Below, piece after piece: positions 47,532-58,298 of a DNA stretch of 64,000 nucleotides. Source of the DNA: Massilia alkalitolerans DSM 17462. Its GTDB lineage: Bacteria > Pseudomonadota > Gammaproteobacteria > Burkholderiales > Burkholderiaceae_D. The stretch is taken from the NCBI RefSeq assembly GCF_000427785.1, contig NZ_ATYR01000016.1, forward strand, positions 81,609 through 145,608, read 5' to 3'. Within the stretch, counting starts at the first letter, position 1. Every line of letters starts with the position of its first letter. The notes below the pieces were generated by a model. It saw only the letters and a program-made list of their open reading frames with translations, was not told the origin of the DNA and did not search any database. The position numbers were made by a program, and so were the translations under genes.

Positions 47532-49658
47532 ATGATCCGTCCACACATCCTGCTGGTCGCCGCCGCCAGCGCCGCTTCCGCCCTGGCCTACGCCGCTCCC
47601 GCTTCGATGCTCGAAGCCTCGAACCCGTTCGCCAAGCCGAGCACCCTGCCGTTCAACTACCCGGCCTGGGACAAGATCAGGAACGAGCACTTCGCCCCGG
47701 CCTTTGCCGAAGCGATGCGCCAGGAAGCGCTCGAAATCGAGGCGATCGCCAACAACAAGGCGGCGCCCACCTTCGAGAACACCATCGTCGCGATGGAGCG
47801 TTCGGGCCAGCTGATGAACCGTGTCGGCGCCGCCTTCGGCACCCTGAAGGGTTCGTACACCAACGACGCGCTGCAGGCCCTGGACAAGGAACTGGCGCCG
47901 AAGCTGTCGGCCCATAACGACGCGATCCGCCTGAACTCGAAGCTGTACGCCCGCATCAAGACGCTGTACGACAAGCGCAGCAAGCTGGGCCTGGACGCCG
48001 AGGGCCAGTACCTGATCGAGCGCTACCACACCGACTTCGTGCGCGCCGGCGCCCAGCTGTCCGACGCCGACAAGCAGAAACTGAAAGAGATGAACGGCCA
48101 GCTGGCCGCGCTGTCGACCCAGTTCGCCCAGAACGTGCTGAAGGAAGCGAATGCCTCGGCCCTGGTGGTGGACAGCCGCGCCGAGCTGGCCGGCATGTCC
48201 GACAAGGCGATCGACGCCGCCGCCGCCGAAGCCAAGAAGCGTGGCCTGGACGGCAAGTTCGTGATCCCGGTCGTGAACACCACCCAGCAGGCAGGCCTGT
48301 CGGTGCTGACCAACCGCGCCACCCGCGAGAAGCTGCTGGCGGCATCCATGGCGCGCGGCTCGCGCGGCGGCGAATTCGACAACCGCGAGGTCGTGCTGAA
48401 GATCGCCAAGCTGCGCGCCCAGCGCGCCGTGCTGCTGGGCTACCCGAACCACGCGGCCTACAACCTGGCCGACCAGACCGCCAAGGATACCAAAGCGGTG
48501 AACCAGCTGCTGGCCGAATTCGCCAAGCCGGCCGTGAACAACGCGCGCAAGGAAGCAGCCGAGATCCAGCAGGCGATCGACCAGGAAAAAGGCGGCTTCC
48601 AGGCCGCCGCGCACGACTGGGCCTTCTACAGCGACAAGGTGCGCGCCGCCAAGTACGCCTTCGACGGCAACCAGTTGAAACCCTATTTCGAACTGAACCG
48701 CGTGCTGGTGGATGGCGTGTTCTTCGCCGCTACCAAGGAATTCGGCATCACGTTCAAGGAGCGCAAGGACCTGCCGGCCTACAACGAGGACGTGCGCGTG
48801 TTCGACGTGTTCGACCACGACGGCAAGCAGCTGGCGATCTTCACCTTCGATCCCTACGCGCGCCCGAACAAGCGCGGCGGCGCCTGGGCCAATGCCTGGG
48901 TCCCGCAAAGCAAGCTGATGGGCACCAAGCCGGTCATCGCGAACAACCTGAACATCGCCAAGCCGGCCGCGGGCGAACCGACCCTGCTGACCTACGACGA
49001 AGTGCGCACCACCTTCCACGAGTTCGGCCACGCCCTGCATGGCATGTTCTCGGACGTGAAGTACCCGCGCTTCTCGGGCTCGCGCGTGCCGCGCGACTAT
49101 GTCGAGTTCCCCTCGCAGGTGAACGAGATGTGGATGACCTGGCCGGAAGTGCTGGCGAACTACGCCAAGCACTACCAGACCGGCGCGCCGATGCCGAAGG
49201 AACTGCTGGACAAGGTGCAGGCTTCGCAGCAGTTCAACGAAGGCTTCCGCACCACCGAGTACCTGGCCGCGGCGCTGCTGGACCAGGCCTGGCACCAGCT
49301 GTCGCCGAACCAGATCCCGACTGACGTGTTGGCCTTCGAGGCTGACGCGCTCAAGAAAGCGGGCGTGGACTTCGCGCTGGTGCCGCCGCGCTACCGCACC
49401 ACCTACTTCTCGCACACCTTCTCGGGCGGCTACTCGGCCGGCTACTACGGCTACCTGTGGGCCGAGAAGCTGGACGCGGATACCGTCAACTGGTTCAAGG
49501 AAAACGGCGGCCTGACCCGCAAGAACGGCGACCACTTCCGCAAGACCCTGCTGTCGCGTGGCGGCACCATCGATGCGATGCAGATGTACCGCAACTTCAG
49601 CGGCCGTGACGCGCAGGTGCGTCCGCTGCTGGAGCGCCGCGGCCTGACGGGCGAATAA
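47532..49658 (+). CDS. Exported M3-family metallopeptidase, copy 3
   Basis: This 708-residue paralogue has a signal peptide (cleavage near Ala-Tyr-Ala-Ala-Pro, residue 23) and zinc motif HEFGHALHG at 496-504. Further blocks are 'EFPSQVNEMWMTWPEVL' and 'FSHTFSGGYSAGYYGYLW'. By eye it is closest to copy 2 over the N-terminal half and to copy 1 around the active site. It has a terminator on either side, so it may be transcribed on its own. A large palindromic repeat lies downstream. Confidence 0.92.
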   Translation: MIRPHILLVAAASAASALAYAAPASMLEASNPFAKPSTLPFNYPAWDKIRNEHFAPAFAEAMRQEALEIEAIANNKAAPTFENTIVAMERSGQLMNRVGAAFGTLKGSYTNDALQALDKELAPKLSAHNDAIRLNSKLYARIKTLYDKRSKLGLDAEGQYLIERYHTDFVRAGAQLSDADKQKLKEMNGQLAALSTQFAQNVLKEANASALVVDSRAELAGMSDKAIDAAAAEAKKRGLDGKFVIPVVNTTQQAGLSVLTNRATREKLLAASMARGSRGGEFDNREVVLKIAKLRAQRAVLLGYPNHAAYNLADQTAKDTKAVNQLLAEFAKPAVNNARKEAAEIQQAIDQEKGGFQAAAHDWAFYSDKVRAAKYAFDGNQLKPYFELNRVLVDGVFFAATKEFGITFKERKDLPAYNEDVRVFDVFDHDGKQLAIFTFDPYARPNKRGGAWANAWVPQSKLMGTKPVIANNLNIAKPAAGEPTLLTYDEVRTTFHEFGHALHGMFSDVKYPRFSGSRVPRDYVEFPSQVNEMWMTWPEVLANYAKHYQTGAPMPKELLDKVQASQQFNEGFRTTEYLAAALLDQAWHQLSPNQIPTDVLAFEADALKKAGVDFALVPPRYRTTYFSHTFSGGYSAGYYGYLWAEKLDADTVNWFKENGGLTRKNGDHFRKTLLSRGGTIDAMQMYRNFSGRDAQVRPLLERRGLTGE

Positions 49659-49660
49659 GA

Positions 49661-49758
49661 GCGCCTAACAATTCCCCCGATGGCTGCGTTGCATCGCCTC
49701 GCCGTACTAGCGTACTGTCTTCGGCAATGCGCCTTGCCCTCGGGGTTTTGTTAGACGC
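49661..49758. repeat. About 98-bp imperfect palindrome (MITE-like) after M3 copy 3
   Basis: The ends GCGCCTAACAATTCCCCC (49661-49678) and CGGGGTTTTGTTAGACGC (49741-49758) are complementary at 14 of 18 positions. The interior is also roughly self-complementary around GTAC-TAGC-GTAC. No open reading frame is inside. It looks like a short non-autonomous repeat element. Confidence 0.6.
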
Positions 49759-49773
49759 ACTAAAGCCCATTTG

Positions 49774-49800
49774 GCGCCGGCCGTGCAATGCGGCCGGCGC
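49774..49800 (+). terminator. Hairpin with 10-bp GC stem
   Basis: GCGCCGGCCG and CGGCCGGCGC flank a 7-base loop, followed by TTGTAT. It lies between the palindromic repeat and the VF530-type gene. Confidence 0.55.
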
Positions 49801-49845
49801 TTGTATACACTCCCGCAATTCCCTTCAACAGCAAATCCCCAAGCG

Positions 49846-50058
49846 ATGAGTGTTCAATCCCTCCACGGTATTACTTTAGAATCCCTGTTAACCCGCCTCG
49901 TCGAGCACTACGGCTGGGAGGGACTCGGCCGCCGGATCGACATTAATTGTTTCCAGAAAGACCCGAGCATCAAGTCGAGCCTGAAGTTTTTGCGTCGCAC
50001 CCCATGGGCGCGCGAGCAGGTCGAGGCGCTGTACCTCGAGACCCGCTTCACCAACTAG
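49846..50058 (+). CDS. VF530/DUF2132 DNA-binding-like small protein
   Basis: This 70-residue protein matches the VF530 family almost end to end: '[20 protein letters not shown]', then '[20 protein letters not shown]' and '[11 protein letters not shown]'. The structure of a family member is helical and DNA-binding has been proposed, but function is unknown. The ATG at 49846 gives the usual family length. Confidence 0.9.
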   Translation: MSVQSLHGITLESLLTRLVEHYGWEGLGRRIDINCFQKDPSIKSSLKFLRRTPWAREQVEALYLETRFTN

Positions 50059-50069
50059 CGAGAGCGACA

Positions 50070-50366
50070 ATGCTGAACGAGAACGAACACGAACGCGATG
50101 CGAACCTGAAGGCGCACCTGAAAGCCTTGCACCGCCACCTGCAGGAAACCGATAACGTCGATCCCGAGCTGGAAACCCTGTTGCGCCAGCTCGACGGCGA
50201 CATCGACCGCGCCCTGGCGCGCCACGCCGAGAACGAGCTCGACGAGAACACCTACGGCCTGTCTTCCCGTACCCAGGAACTGGCCGCCCGCTTCGATGCG
50301 AACCACCCGACCTTCTCGGCCGGCCTGCGCCAGCTCGGCAATATGTTGTCCAACATGGGTATCTGA
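50070..50366 (+). CDS. DUF4404 family protein
   Basis: This 98-residue acidic helical protein has 'LKAHLKALHRHLQE', 'LRQLDGDIDRAL' and a C-terminal 'LRQLGNMLSNMGI', as in DUF4404. Its function is unknown. It is 11 bp downstream of the VF530 gene and ends at an intrinsic terminator, so the two form a small operon. Confidence 0.8.
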   Translation: MLNENEHERDANLKAHLKALHRHLQETDNVDPELETLLRQLDGDIDRALARHAENELDENTYGLSSRTQELAARFDANHPTFSAGLRQLGNMLSNMGI

Positions 50367-50401
50367 GCCTACTGCCGTGCTGCAACTCATTGATAAGTAA
50401 G

Positions 50402-50439
50402 CCATTTTTGGGTATCAAGGGAGACCCAAAAATGGTTTT
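50402..50439 (+). terminator. Intrinsic terminator after the DUF4404 gene
   Basis: A perfect 12-bp stem (CCATTTTTGGGT / ACCCAAAAATGG) with a 10-base loop is followed by TTTT. It lies 35 bp after the stop. Confidence 0.75.
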
Positions 50440-50457
50440 CCGGTACAATACCGGCCA

Positions 50458-52740
<2,283 letters not shown>

Positions 52741-52760
52741 GGCAGCGTTGCCGACACAAG

Positions 52761-52787
52761 AACCGGAGCTGGTCTCCGGTTTTTTTT
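52761..52787 (+). terminator. Intrinsic terminator after ygiQ
   Basis: An 8-bp stem (AACCGGAG / CTCCGGTT) with a 5-base loop runs into eight T residues. Confidence 0.9.
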
Positions 52788-52939
52788 CGCCTTTTTACTG
52801 AGGAATCTGGCTGAAAAACAAGCTGATGGGGCTTTGTGCGCGCACAGGATAGCGCTGGAACCGGACGTCAGAATCGATCGTGGAGGGTCGCCGGCACAAG
52901 CCGCAGACCTGCACGATCACTTCTTTCCGGGAGCACAAA

Positions 52940-54904
52940 GTGAACCGCATAAACGACCCAGGCCGGGCGCTGCCAGGCCTGCTCCGGCTGTCCGCATGCC
53001 TGCTCGGCAGCATGCTCATCACGGGTGTGGCCACTGCCTGGCAAACGCCGCCGGCGGATGAGCAGGCACTCGCCAAGGGGTACTCGCCGACCATGTATCG
53101 CGTGATCAACCTGCGCCCGGCCGGCGAGAGTCTGACCGGGGGCTGGGCCTTCAATGCGCGCAACCAGCTTGCGTTCTCGACCGTCACCGGATTCGTGACC
53201 CGTGGCTGGTTCTATGACGGCCGCAGCTTGGTGGACATCGGCTCGCTCAATGGCCGGACCACTGGCGTCAGCGACCTCAACGATGCCGGACAGATCGCCG
53301 GCACCGGCTTCATCCGCGACGTGGGCACGCCAGAAAATCCCGGCGAGATCTATCATGCCTTTATCTGGAGCAGGGCAGGCGGCATGCGCGATCTCGGCAC
53401 TCTCGGCAGGGACGGTAGCTCCGTCGCACGTGCAATGAATAACCTGGGTCAGGTGGTCGGACACGCGGATGCTCCCGACGGCAGGTCCCACGCATTCATC
53501 TGGAATCCGCGCGAGGGCATGCGCGATCTCGGCCTGCTCGATTCGCGTTCCGATAGCTTCAGCACTGCCATTGCGATCAACGATGCCGGCGAGGTTGCAG
53601 GCGCATCTGGCCAGAACGACAACAGCAACTATCATGCCTTCAGATGGACACGCCAGAAGGGCTTGCAGGATCTCGGCACTCTTGGCGGCACGAGCTCGGT
53701 TGCGTGGGGCATCTCCGAAGATGGCCTGATAGCGGGCCAAGCGGCGCTGCGCGGCAATGTTGCTACCCATGCCTTTGCCTGGACGCGTCGTAGCGGCATG
53801 CGGGATATCGGCCCTTCCGGCCGCGACGATGCGTTCGTGCAGGGGGTTACGCCGAACGGACACGTATTCGGTTTCCTGCTGCGGGACGATGGCAGGCGCG
53901 CGTTCTCCTGGACCCGTGAAGGCGGCATGCGCATTCTCGGCACCTTGGGCGGCAGCGACGCGCTTTCCTCCGGCGGCAACAACAAACGGGAGGTAGTGGG
54001 CGGATCATTCACCGCCGGCGACCTGGATTTCCACGCCGTGCTCTGGACGCCGAAGGGCGGCGTGATCGACCTGAACACGCGCCTGCGTAATGCGCCGGCC
54101 GGGCTGGTGCTGAGAGACGCCGCCACGATCTCGGACGATGGCTACATCCTGGCCGAATCGAATGCCGGTCTGGTGCTGCTAGTGCCCGACAGCTGCCCGA
54201 CCCGCACGCAGTCGGTCGGCCCGGTCGTGGCCAACGGCCTGGTGCCGGTAGGCCGCCCGTTCGCATCCTCGGTGAGCACCGCGAGCGAGGATAAGGCCGC
54301 CAGTCATAATGTCCTGTGGAACTGGGGCGACGGCAGCGGCGACCAGCAGGGCAGCATGCGCATGCGCGAGGGCAGCGGCGCCGCCAGTGCCCAGCACGCC
54401 TACGCGGCGCCCGGCGTCTACACGCTGCAGGCGAAAGTCGCCGACCGCAGCGGCCAGGGCGCGGCCGTCAGCCGTACCGTCGTGGCCTACGAAGCGGCGC
54501 CCGGCGTGACGGCCGCCAGCGGCTGGTTCATGTCCCCGCGCGGCGCCCACAAGGCGGCCGGCAGCAGGGTCGACCGGGTGGACCTCAGCTTCCTGTTCCC
54601 GTCCGGCGGCAAGGCGGCGCCGCGCCTGAGCCTCAACGGCACCGGACTGCAGTTCAGCAGCGAGGACATCCGCATGGTGAAGCAGTCCGGGGCACGCGGC
54701 TTCGAGGGCAGCGGCAGCCTCAACGGCCGCAGCGGCTATCGCTTCAGCCTGAACACGGCGGCAGGCGCTACCGGCGCGACGGGACGGGTCGGGCTGAAGA
54801 TCTGGCATACCGATCCCGCCAGCGGCGCCGTGGTCGTCGATTACGACAACGCGGGATCGAACAGGTCGGGCTCAGCGTTCCGGGGCGAGATCCGGATGCA
54901 CTAG
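52940..54904 (+). CDS. Exported HAF-repeat protein with PKD domain
   Basis: This 654-residue secreted-type protein has an N-terminal signal/anchor segment ('LLRLSACLLGSMLITGVATA'). Seven or so HAF-type repeats span about residues 95-400, each with a pattern like 'HAFIWSRAGGMRDLGTLGG' and 'AxxINDAGEVAG'. A PKD-like beta domain lies around 'NWGDGSGDQQ' and 'HAYAAPGVYTLQAKV', and the C-terminal domain is Ser/Gly-rich. HAF repeats are thought to form an extracellular beta-structure; no enzyme motif is seen. GTG at 52940 is chosen because it follows GGAG and directly precedes the signal segment. It converges on the AI-2E permease gene with a 4-bp overlap. Confidence 0.8.
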   Translation: MNRINDPGRALPGLLRLSACLLGSMLITGVATAWQTPPADEQALAKGYSPTMYRVINLRPAGESLTGGWAFNARNQLAFSTVTGFVTRGWFYDGRSLVDIGSLNGRTTGVSDLNDAGQIAGTGFIRDVGTPENPGEIYHAFIWSRAGGMRDLGTLGRDGSSVARAMNNLGQVVGHADAPDGRSHAFIWNPREGMRDLGLLDSRSDSFSTAIAINDAGEVAGASGQNDNSNYHAFRWTRQKGLQDLGTLGGTSSVAWGISEDGLIAGQAALRGNVATHAFAWTRRSGMRDIGPSGRDDAFVQGVTPNGHVFGFLLRDDGRRAFSWTREGGMRILGTLGGSDALSSGGNNKREVVGGSFTAGDLDFHAVLWTPKGGVIDLNTRLRNAPAGLVLRDAATISDDGYILAESNAGLVLLVPDSCPTRTQSVGPVVANGLVPVGRPFASSVSTASEDKAASHNVLWNWGDGSGDQQGSMRMREGSGAASAQHAYAAPGVYTLQAKVADRSGQGAAVSRTVVAYEAAPGVTAASGWFMSPRGAHKAAGSRVDRVDLSFLFPSGGKAAPRLSLNGTGLQFSSEDIRMVKQSGARGFEGSGSLNGRSGYRFSLNTAAGATGATGRVGLKIWHTDPASGAVVVDYDNAGSNRSGSAFRGEIRMH

Positions 54905-56064
54905 CTCTCTATCCCTGGCACCGTGCGTGCGCGCCGCTCATGGGCGACATCCAGGTCGATGCTGGCCTGGCGCGTGCGCAGGGTGCGCGCATAGCGGTGC
55001 CGGGCGCGCAGGCGCGGATTGGTGACGAGGCGTCCCAGCGTCTCGCCCACCACCATCACCACGCCCAGTAGCGGCAGCACCAGCATCAGTCCCACCACGC
55101 CGGCCAGCGCGCCGCCGATGAAGATCATCAAGACCGTCACCAGGGGATGGACGCGGATGCTGCGCCCGAGGGTCAGCGGCATGAACACGAAGTCGTCCAG
55201 CAGGCGCACCAGCACGAACACGCCGATGGCGCCGTAGGCGATGAAGGGATTGCTGGGCGCATCGGTCGAGGCGACGATCACCACCAGTACGCAGCCGACC
55301 ACCGAGCCCACGAAAGGCACCCAGGCCAGCACCGCGCAGAACAGGCCCAGCAGCAGCGGCGAGGACACGCCGATCGTCCACAGGCCCAGCGCCAGCACCG
55401 CCGTGTCGAGCACGGTCAGCTTGAGCAGGCCCTCGAAATAGCGGCGCGCGGTCTGGTCGACTTCGTGCAGCAGGTAGAGCGCGCGCTCGAAATAGGCGTT
55501 CGGCACCGCGCGCGCCAGGAATTTCTTGAAGCGCAGGCCATCGCGCAGGAAGAAGAAGGCGAGGAAGGGCGCCAGCAGCAGCGAGGGCACCCAGGTCGCG
55601 AGCGCGACCAGGATCTCGCCCAGGTGCTTTTCGGCGAAGTTGTCGGTATGGGCGCGGAAGATGCCGTTCACGGTCGAGGTCAGGCGCATCTCGGCCAGCA
55701 GCGGGAAGCGCTTCTCGAGCAGGGTCATGGTGTTGTGCACGAAGGCGATGCCGCCGTCGAGGTAGAGGCCGACCGTCTGTTCCCACGACTCTTCTTCCGG
55801 CCCGCGGCTCCACGAGAAAGCCGCGGTCAGGGCCAGCGCTAGGGCGGCGAAGAAGCCCAGGCAGACCAGCATCGCCGCGGCATTGCGGCCGTAGCCGCCG
55901 CGCACCAGGCGCTGCATCGGCCCGACCAGGATGTAGTGCAGCACTCCGCCGAACAGGAAGGGCAGGGCCAGCCACAGCATCTGCTGCACCACCAGCAGCA
56001 GTACGCAGGTGGCGGCGATGATCCCGGTCCACACGAACGGCCCGGCGCGCTCGCTGCGGTTCAT
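54901..56064 (-). CDS. AI-2E transporter family (PerM-like) membrane protein
   Basis: This 387-residue polytopic protein matches the AI-2E/PerM (DUF20) family: an early three-helix block, the periplasmic helical region with 'NGIFRAHTDNFAEKHLGEIL', 'LLLAPFLAFFFLRDG', and late 'VGSVVGCVLVVIVA' and 'VHPLVTVLMIFIGGALAGV'. Members export signals or ions, or have unknown roles. The ATG overlaps the stop of the cyclic-nucleotide-binding gene (ATGA). The pair may be functionally linked. Confidence 0.85.
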   Translation of the reverse strand: MNRSERAGPFVWTGIIAATCVLLLVVQQMLWLALPFLFGGVLHYILVGPMQRLVRGGYGRNAAAMLVCLGFFAALALALTAAFSWSRGPEEESWEQTVGLYLDGGIAFVHNTMTLLEKRFPLLAEMRLTSTVNGIFRAHTDNFAEKHLGEILVALATWVPSLLLAPFLAFFFLRDGLRFKKFLARAVPNAYFERALYLLHEVDQTARRYFEGLLKLTVLDTAVLALGLWTIGVSSPLLLGLFCAVLAWVPFVGSVVGCVLVVIVASTDAPSNPFIAYGAIGVFVLVRLLDDFVFMPLTLGRSIRVHPLVTVLMIFIGGALAGVVGLMLVLPLLGVVMVVGETLGRLVTNPRLRARHRYARTLRTRQASIDLDVAHERRARTVPGIES

Positions 56065-56546
56065 AGGGCTTCCAGCTGGGGACGGCCGGTGCCCATCCAT
56101 TCGCGCAGGCGCAGGCCGATGTGGCGTGCCAGCGCCAGCGAGATCTTGTAGCCGATCACGGCATCGGTCTCCAGCAGCCCAAGAAAGTCGGCGCGGAAGA
56201 ACACCGCCATCTCGCAGGGCTCGACGGCGCGTGCCTGGGCATTGCGCGGGGAGTTGTCGAGCAGGGCCAGGTCACCGAAGAAGCTGCCCGGCCCGAGCTC
56301 GGCCACCACCTGGTTGCTGCCTTCGTGCAGCTTGCTGATGAGGACCCGGCCGCTCATGATCAGGTACAGCGCCTGGCCTTCCTCGCCCTCGTCGAAAACG
56401 ATCTCGTCGGTGAGGTAGCGGCGCTCGTGCAACAGGCCGTCGACGATTTCCAGTTCCAGCGGCGTCAATGCCGAGAACAGCGCCAGGTTCTTCAGGCGAT
56501 GCAGGCGCGGCGACATCTTGGGCGACTTGAGGAAACCGAAAATCAC
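56061..56546 (-). CDS. Cyclic nucleotide-binding domain protein
   Basis: This 161-residue single cNMP-binding domain has 'LFSALTPLELEIVDGLLHER', the phosphate-binding cassette 'GPGSFFGDLALLDNSPRNAQA' (Gly-Asp/Glu-Leu-Ala and Arg) and an N-terminal 16-residue extension. There is no C-terminal HTH, so it is not a CRP-type regulator. A GTG start at 56546 follows TGGAGC. It is translationally coupled to the AI-2E-family permease and is a candidate regulator of it. Confidence 0.85.
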   Translation of the reverse strand: MIFGFLKSPKMSPRLHRLKNLALFSALTPLELEIVDGLLHERRYLTDEIVFDEGEEGQALYLIMSGRVLISKLHEGSNQVVAELGPGSFFGDLALLDNSPRNAQARAVEPCEMAVFFRADFLGLLETDAVIGYKISLALARHIGLRLREWMGTGRPQLEAL

Positions 56547-56775
56547 GATTGCTCCAGCATGGTGCGTTGGTATGTTGTCGGATGATTATCCGCTATCGGG
56601 TGCTGCTGCGCATCAAAAAAGCTGTGACCCGCATATGTCCCAACTGAAAGTGTTGCGCTCTACACATGTCTATTCAATTGTGCGGACCCATGGTTGGGAA
56701 AGCGTGTAATATAGTTCTTTAAGGAAACATATATTAATAAATGAACATGATTGTGGTGAAGTTAATGGCTCACCC

Positions 56776-57942
56776 ATGGGATCAGCGGTGCTCGATATTC
56801 ATTCCTTCCTGCTGGCGCTAGGCCTCGGCAACATCGCGTTCGCCGTTCTCATGGCGGGCTATACGCATGGCGCCGCGCCCAGTCCGGGATTGCGCCTGTG
56901 GATGTGGGCGCGCTTTGGCATGGGCATGTGCCAGCTGCTGGGCTGGTGCCGGGTCTATTTCGACGTGCCCATGCTCAATGGCATCGAGGGCGCCGGCTGG
57001 GTCCTCGCGATCTCGCTGGAAGTGGCCGCCTACTGCATCTTCTTCGGGCTCGAGCGCTGGCAGCGCGTGTTGCTGCCGATGTCGGCGCTGGCCCTGGCCA
57101 TCGTGCTGGCGGCCGGCAGCGTCGGCGCACCCGTACCCTATCTCACCGCGTTGGTCGCCGGTGTCCTCGCGCTGTTCTCGGCGGCGATGGCCTGGATCCT
57201 GCTGCGTCCGCGGCGCCGCGCCTCGCTGCTGCAGCGGATTATCGGTATCAATGACGCGCTGTTTGCGGTCTCGGTCGCCCTGTGGGCCGCCAACAGCCTG
57301 GGCAGCGATGCCCTGCTGGGCCAGCGTGCCGCGCAGGAGTCGGCTTACCTGGCCGGTTATCTCCTGATGATCGTGAACGGCTTCGGCTTTCTGCTGTTGT
57401 GCAAGGAAAAGGACGATGCCGAGATGGCGCGCCTGGCCACGACCGACAGCCTCACCGGCCTGCCGAACCGCCACGCCTTCCTCGAGCGCGCCGAGAACGC
57501 ACGCCAGGCTGCGCTGCGCCAGCGCCAGCCGCTGGCGCTGGCGATGATGGATATCGACCATTTCAAGCAGATCAACGACCGTTTCGGCCATGCCACCGGC
57601 GACGAGGCCTTGAAGGTGTTCGCCTGCACCGCGCGCGCGACCCTGCGTGCGCACGAGACCATCGGTCGCCTCGGTGGCGAGGAGTTCGCGATGGTACTGC
57701 CGGGCACCGAACTGGCCGGTGCGCTGGCCGCCGCCGAACGCCTGCGCCAGGCCGTGCGCGAGGCGGTCATGATCACCAGCGGCAGCAACTATACGATGAC
57801 GGTGAGTATCGGCGTTGTCGTGCTCGATCCGAACGAGACGCTGGGGATGGCGCTGGCACGGGCGGACCATGCGCTGTATGCGGCGAAGAGCGGGGGAAGG
57901 GATCGGGTCGAAGCGGGGAGGCCGCAGCAGCGGAGGGCTTGA
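56776..57942 (+). CDS. Membrane-anchored diguanylate cyclase (GGDEF)
   Basis: This 388-residue protein has about six N-terminal membrane helices (residues 8-205), a short linker and a C-terminal GGDEF domain. The active site reads GGEEF at 300-304, and 'MMDIDHFKQINDRFGHATGD' carries the metal-binding Asp. The inhibitory I-site position reads Arg-x-x-Glu rather than Arg-x-x-Asp, so product inhibition may be weak. It makes cyclic di-GMP. The N-terminal helices are of a type not assigned to a known sensor fold. Its own terminator follows directly. Confidence 0.9.
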   Translation: MGSAVLDIHSFLLALGLGNIAFAVLMAGYTHGAAPSPGLRLWMWARFGMGMCQLLGWCRVYFDVPMLNGIEGAGWVLAISLEVAAYCIFFGLERWQRVLLPMSALALAIVLAAGSVGAPVPYLTALVAGVLALFSAAMAWILLRPRRRASLLQRIIGINDALFAVSVALWAANSLGSDALLGQRAAQESAYLAGYLLMIVNGFGFLLLCKEKDDAEMARLATTDSLTGLPNRHAFLERAENARQAALRQRQPLALAMMDIDHFKQINDRFGHATGDEALKVFACTARATLRAHETIGRLGGEEFAMVLPGTELAGALAAAERLRQAVREAVMITSGSNYTMTVSIGVVVLDPNETLGMALARADHALYAAKSGGRDRVEAGRPQQRRA

Positions 57943-57956
57943 AAAGACTGAAGTGC

Positions 57957-57994
57957 AAATAAAAATGGTCCGCGTTGGCGGACCATTTTTATTT
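57957..57994. terminator. 17-bp bidirectional hairpin after the diguanylate cyclase gene
   Basis: A perfect 17-bp stem (AAAT-AAAAATGGTCCGC / GCGGACCATTTTT-ATTT) has a GTTG loop. T-rich arms on both strands fit a bidirectional terminator. Confidence 0.85.
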
Positions 57995-58039
57995 GAGACG
58001 TTCAAAGCGGACGGGGCTCGCCCACGTGCCGCGGGCCGC

Positions 58040-58102
58040 GGATTCGCTTGCAAGCGAATCCCTTCGAGCCCACGGCCCGTGTCTGTCCGCAGGGACAGAC
58101 AC
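58040..58102. repeat. Two perfect palindromes in a tRNA-flanking gap
   Basis: GGATTCGCTTG and CAAGCGAATCC form an uninterrupted 22-bp palindrome at 58040-58061. GTGTCTGTCC (58079-58088) and GGACAGACAC (58093-58102) form a 10-bp stem with a 4-base loop. Fifteen bases at 58006-58020 are identical to the 3' acceptor/T-arm part of the tRNA-Asp genes beside it, so part of this gap may derive from a tRNA duplicate. Confidence 0.5.
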
Positions 58103-58121
58103 TCTGACCGCTGAACGAAAA

Positions 58122-58145
58122 AAGGGTCCGACTTCTCGGACCCTT
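58122..58145 (-). terminator. Terminator of tRNA-Asp copy A
   Basis: A 10-bp stem (AAGGGTCCGA / TCGGACCCTT) with a 4-base loop is followed on the minus strand by a T-run. Confidence 0.7.
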
Positions 58146-58155
58146 CCTCTTAAGC

Positions 58156-58232
58156 TGGCGGAGCGGACGGGGCTCGAACCCGCGACCCCCGGCGTGACAG
58201 GCCGGTATTCTAACCAACTGAACTACCGCTCC
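58156..58232 (-). tRNA. tRNA-Asp (GTC), copy A
   Basis: The minus strand folds as a complete 77-nt tRNA: 7-bp acceptor GGAGCGG, D-arm, anticodon loop CTGTCAC giving GTC, T-arm and an encoded CCA. It is identical to the copy at 58299-58375. Confidence 0.96.
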
Positions 58233-58260
58233 GTTTTATTCTTCTTCGTCACTTTGAAAA

Positions 58261-58290
58261 AGAAAAGGTCCGACGAATCAGACCTTTTCT
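58261..58290 (-). terminator. Terminator of tRNA-Asp copy B
   Basis: A 10-bp stem (AGAAAAGGTC / GACCTTTTCT) with a 10-base loop is followed on the minus strand by TTTTTC. Confidence 0.75.
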
Positions 58291-58298
58291 CTTGATAC

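Noticed and set aside
45326..49535. Long minus-strand frames antisense to the M3 peptidase genes
   Set aside because: These are antisense shadows with repeated His/Val/Gln-rich composition; the M3 active sites are on the plus strand.
58006..58102. A third tRNA gene
   Set aside because: Only 15 bases match tRNA-Asp and no full cloverleaf can be drawn.
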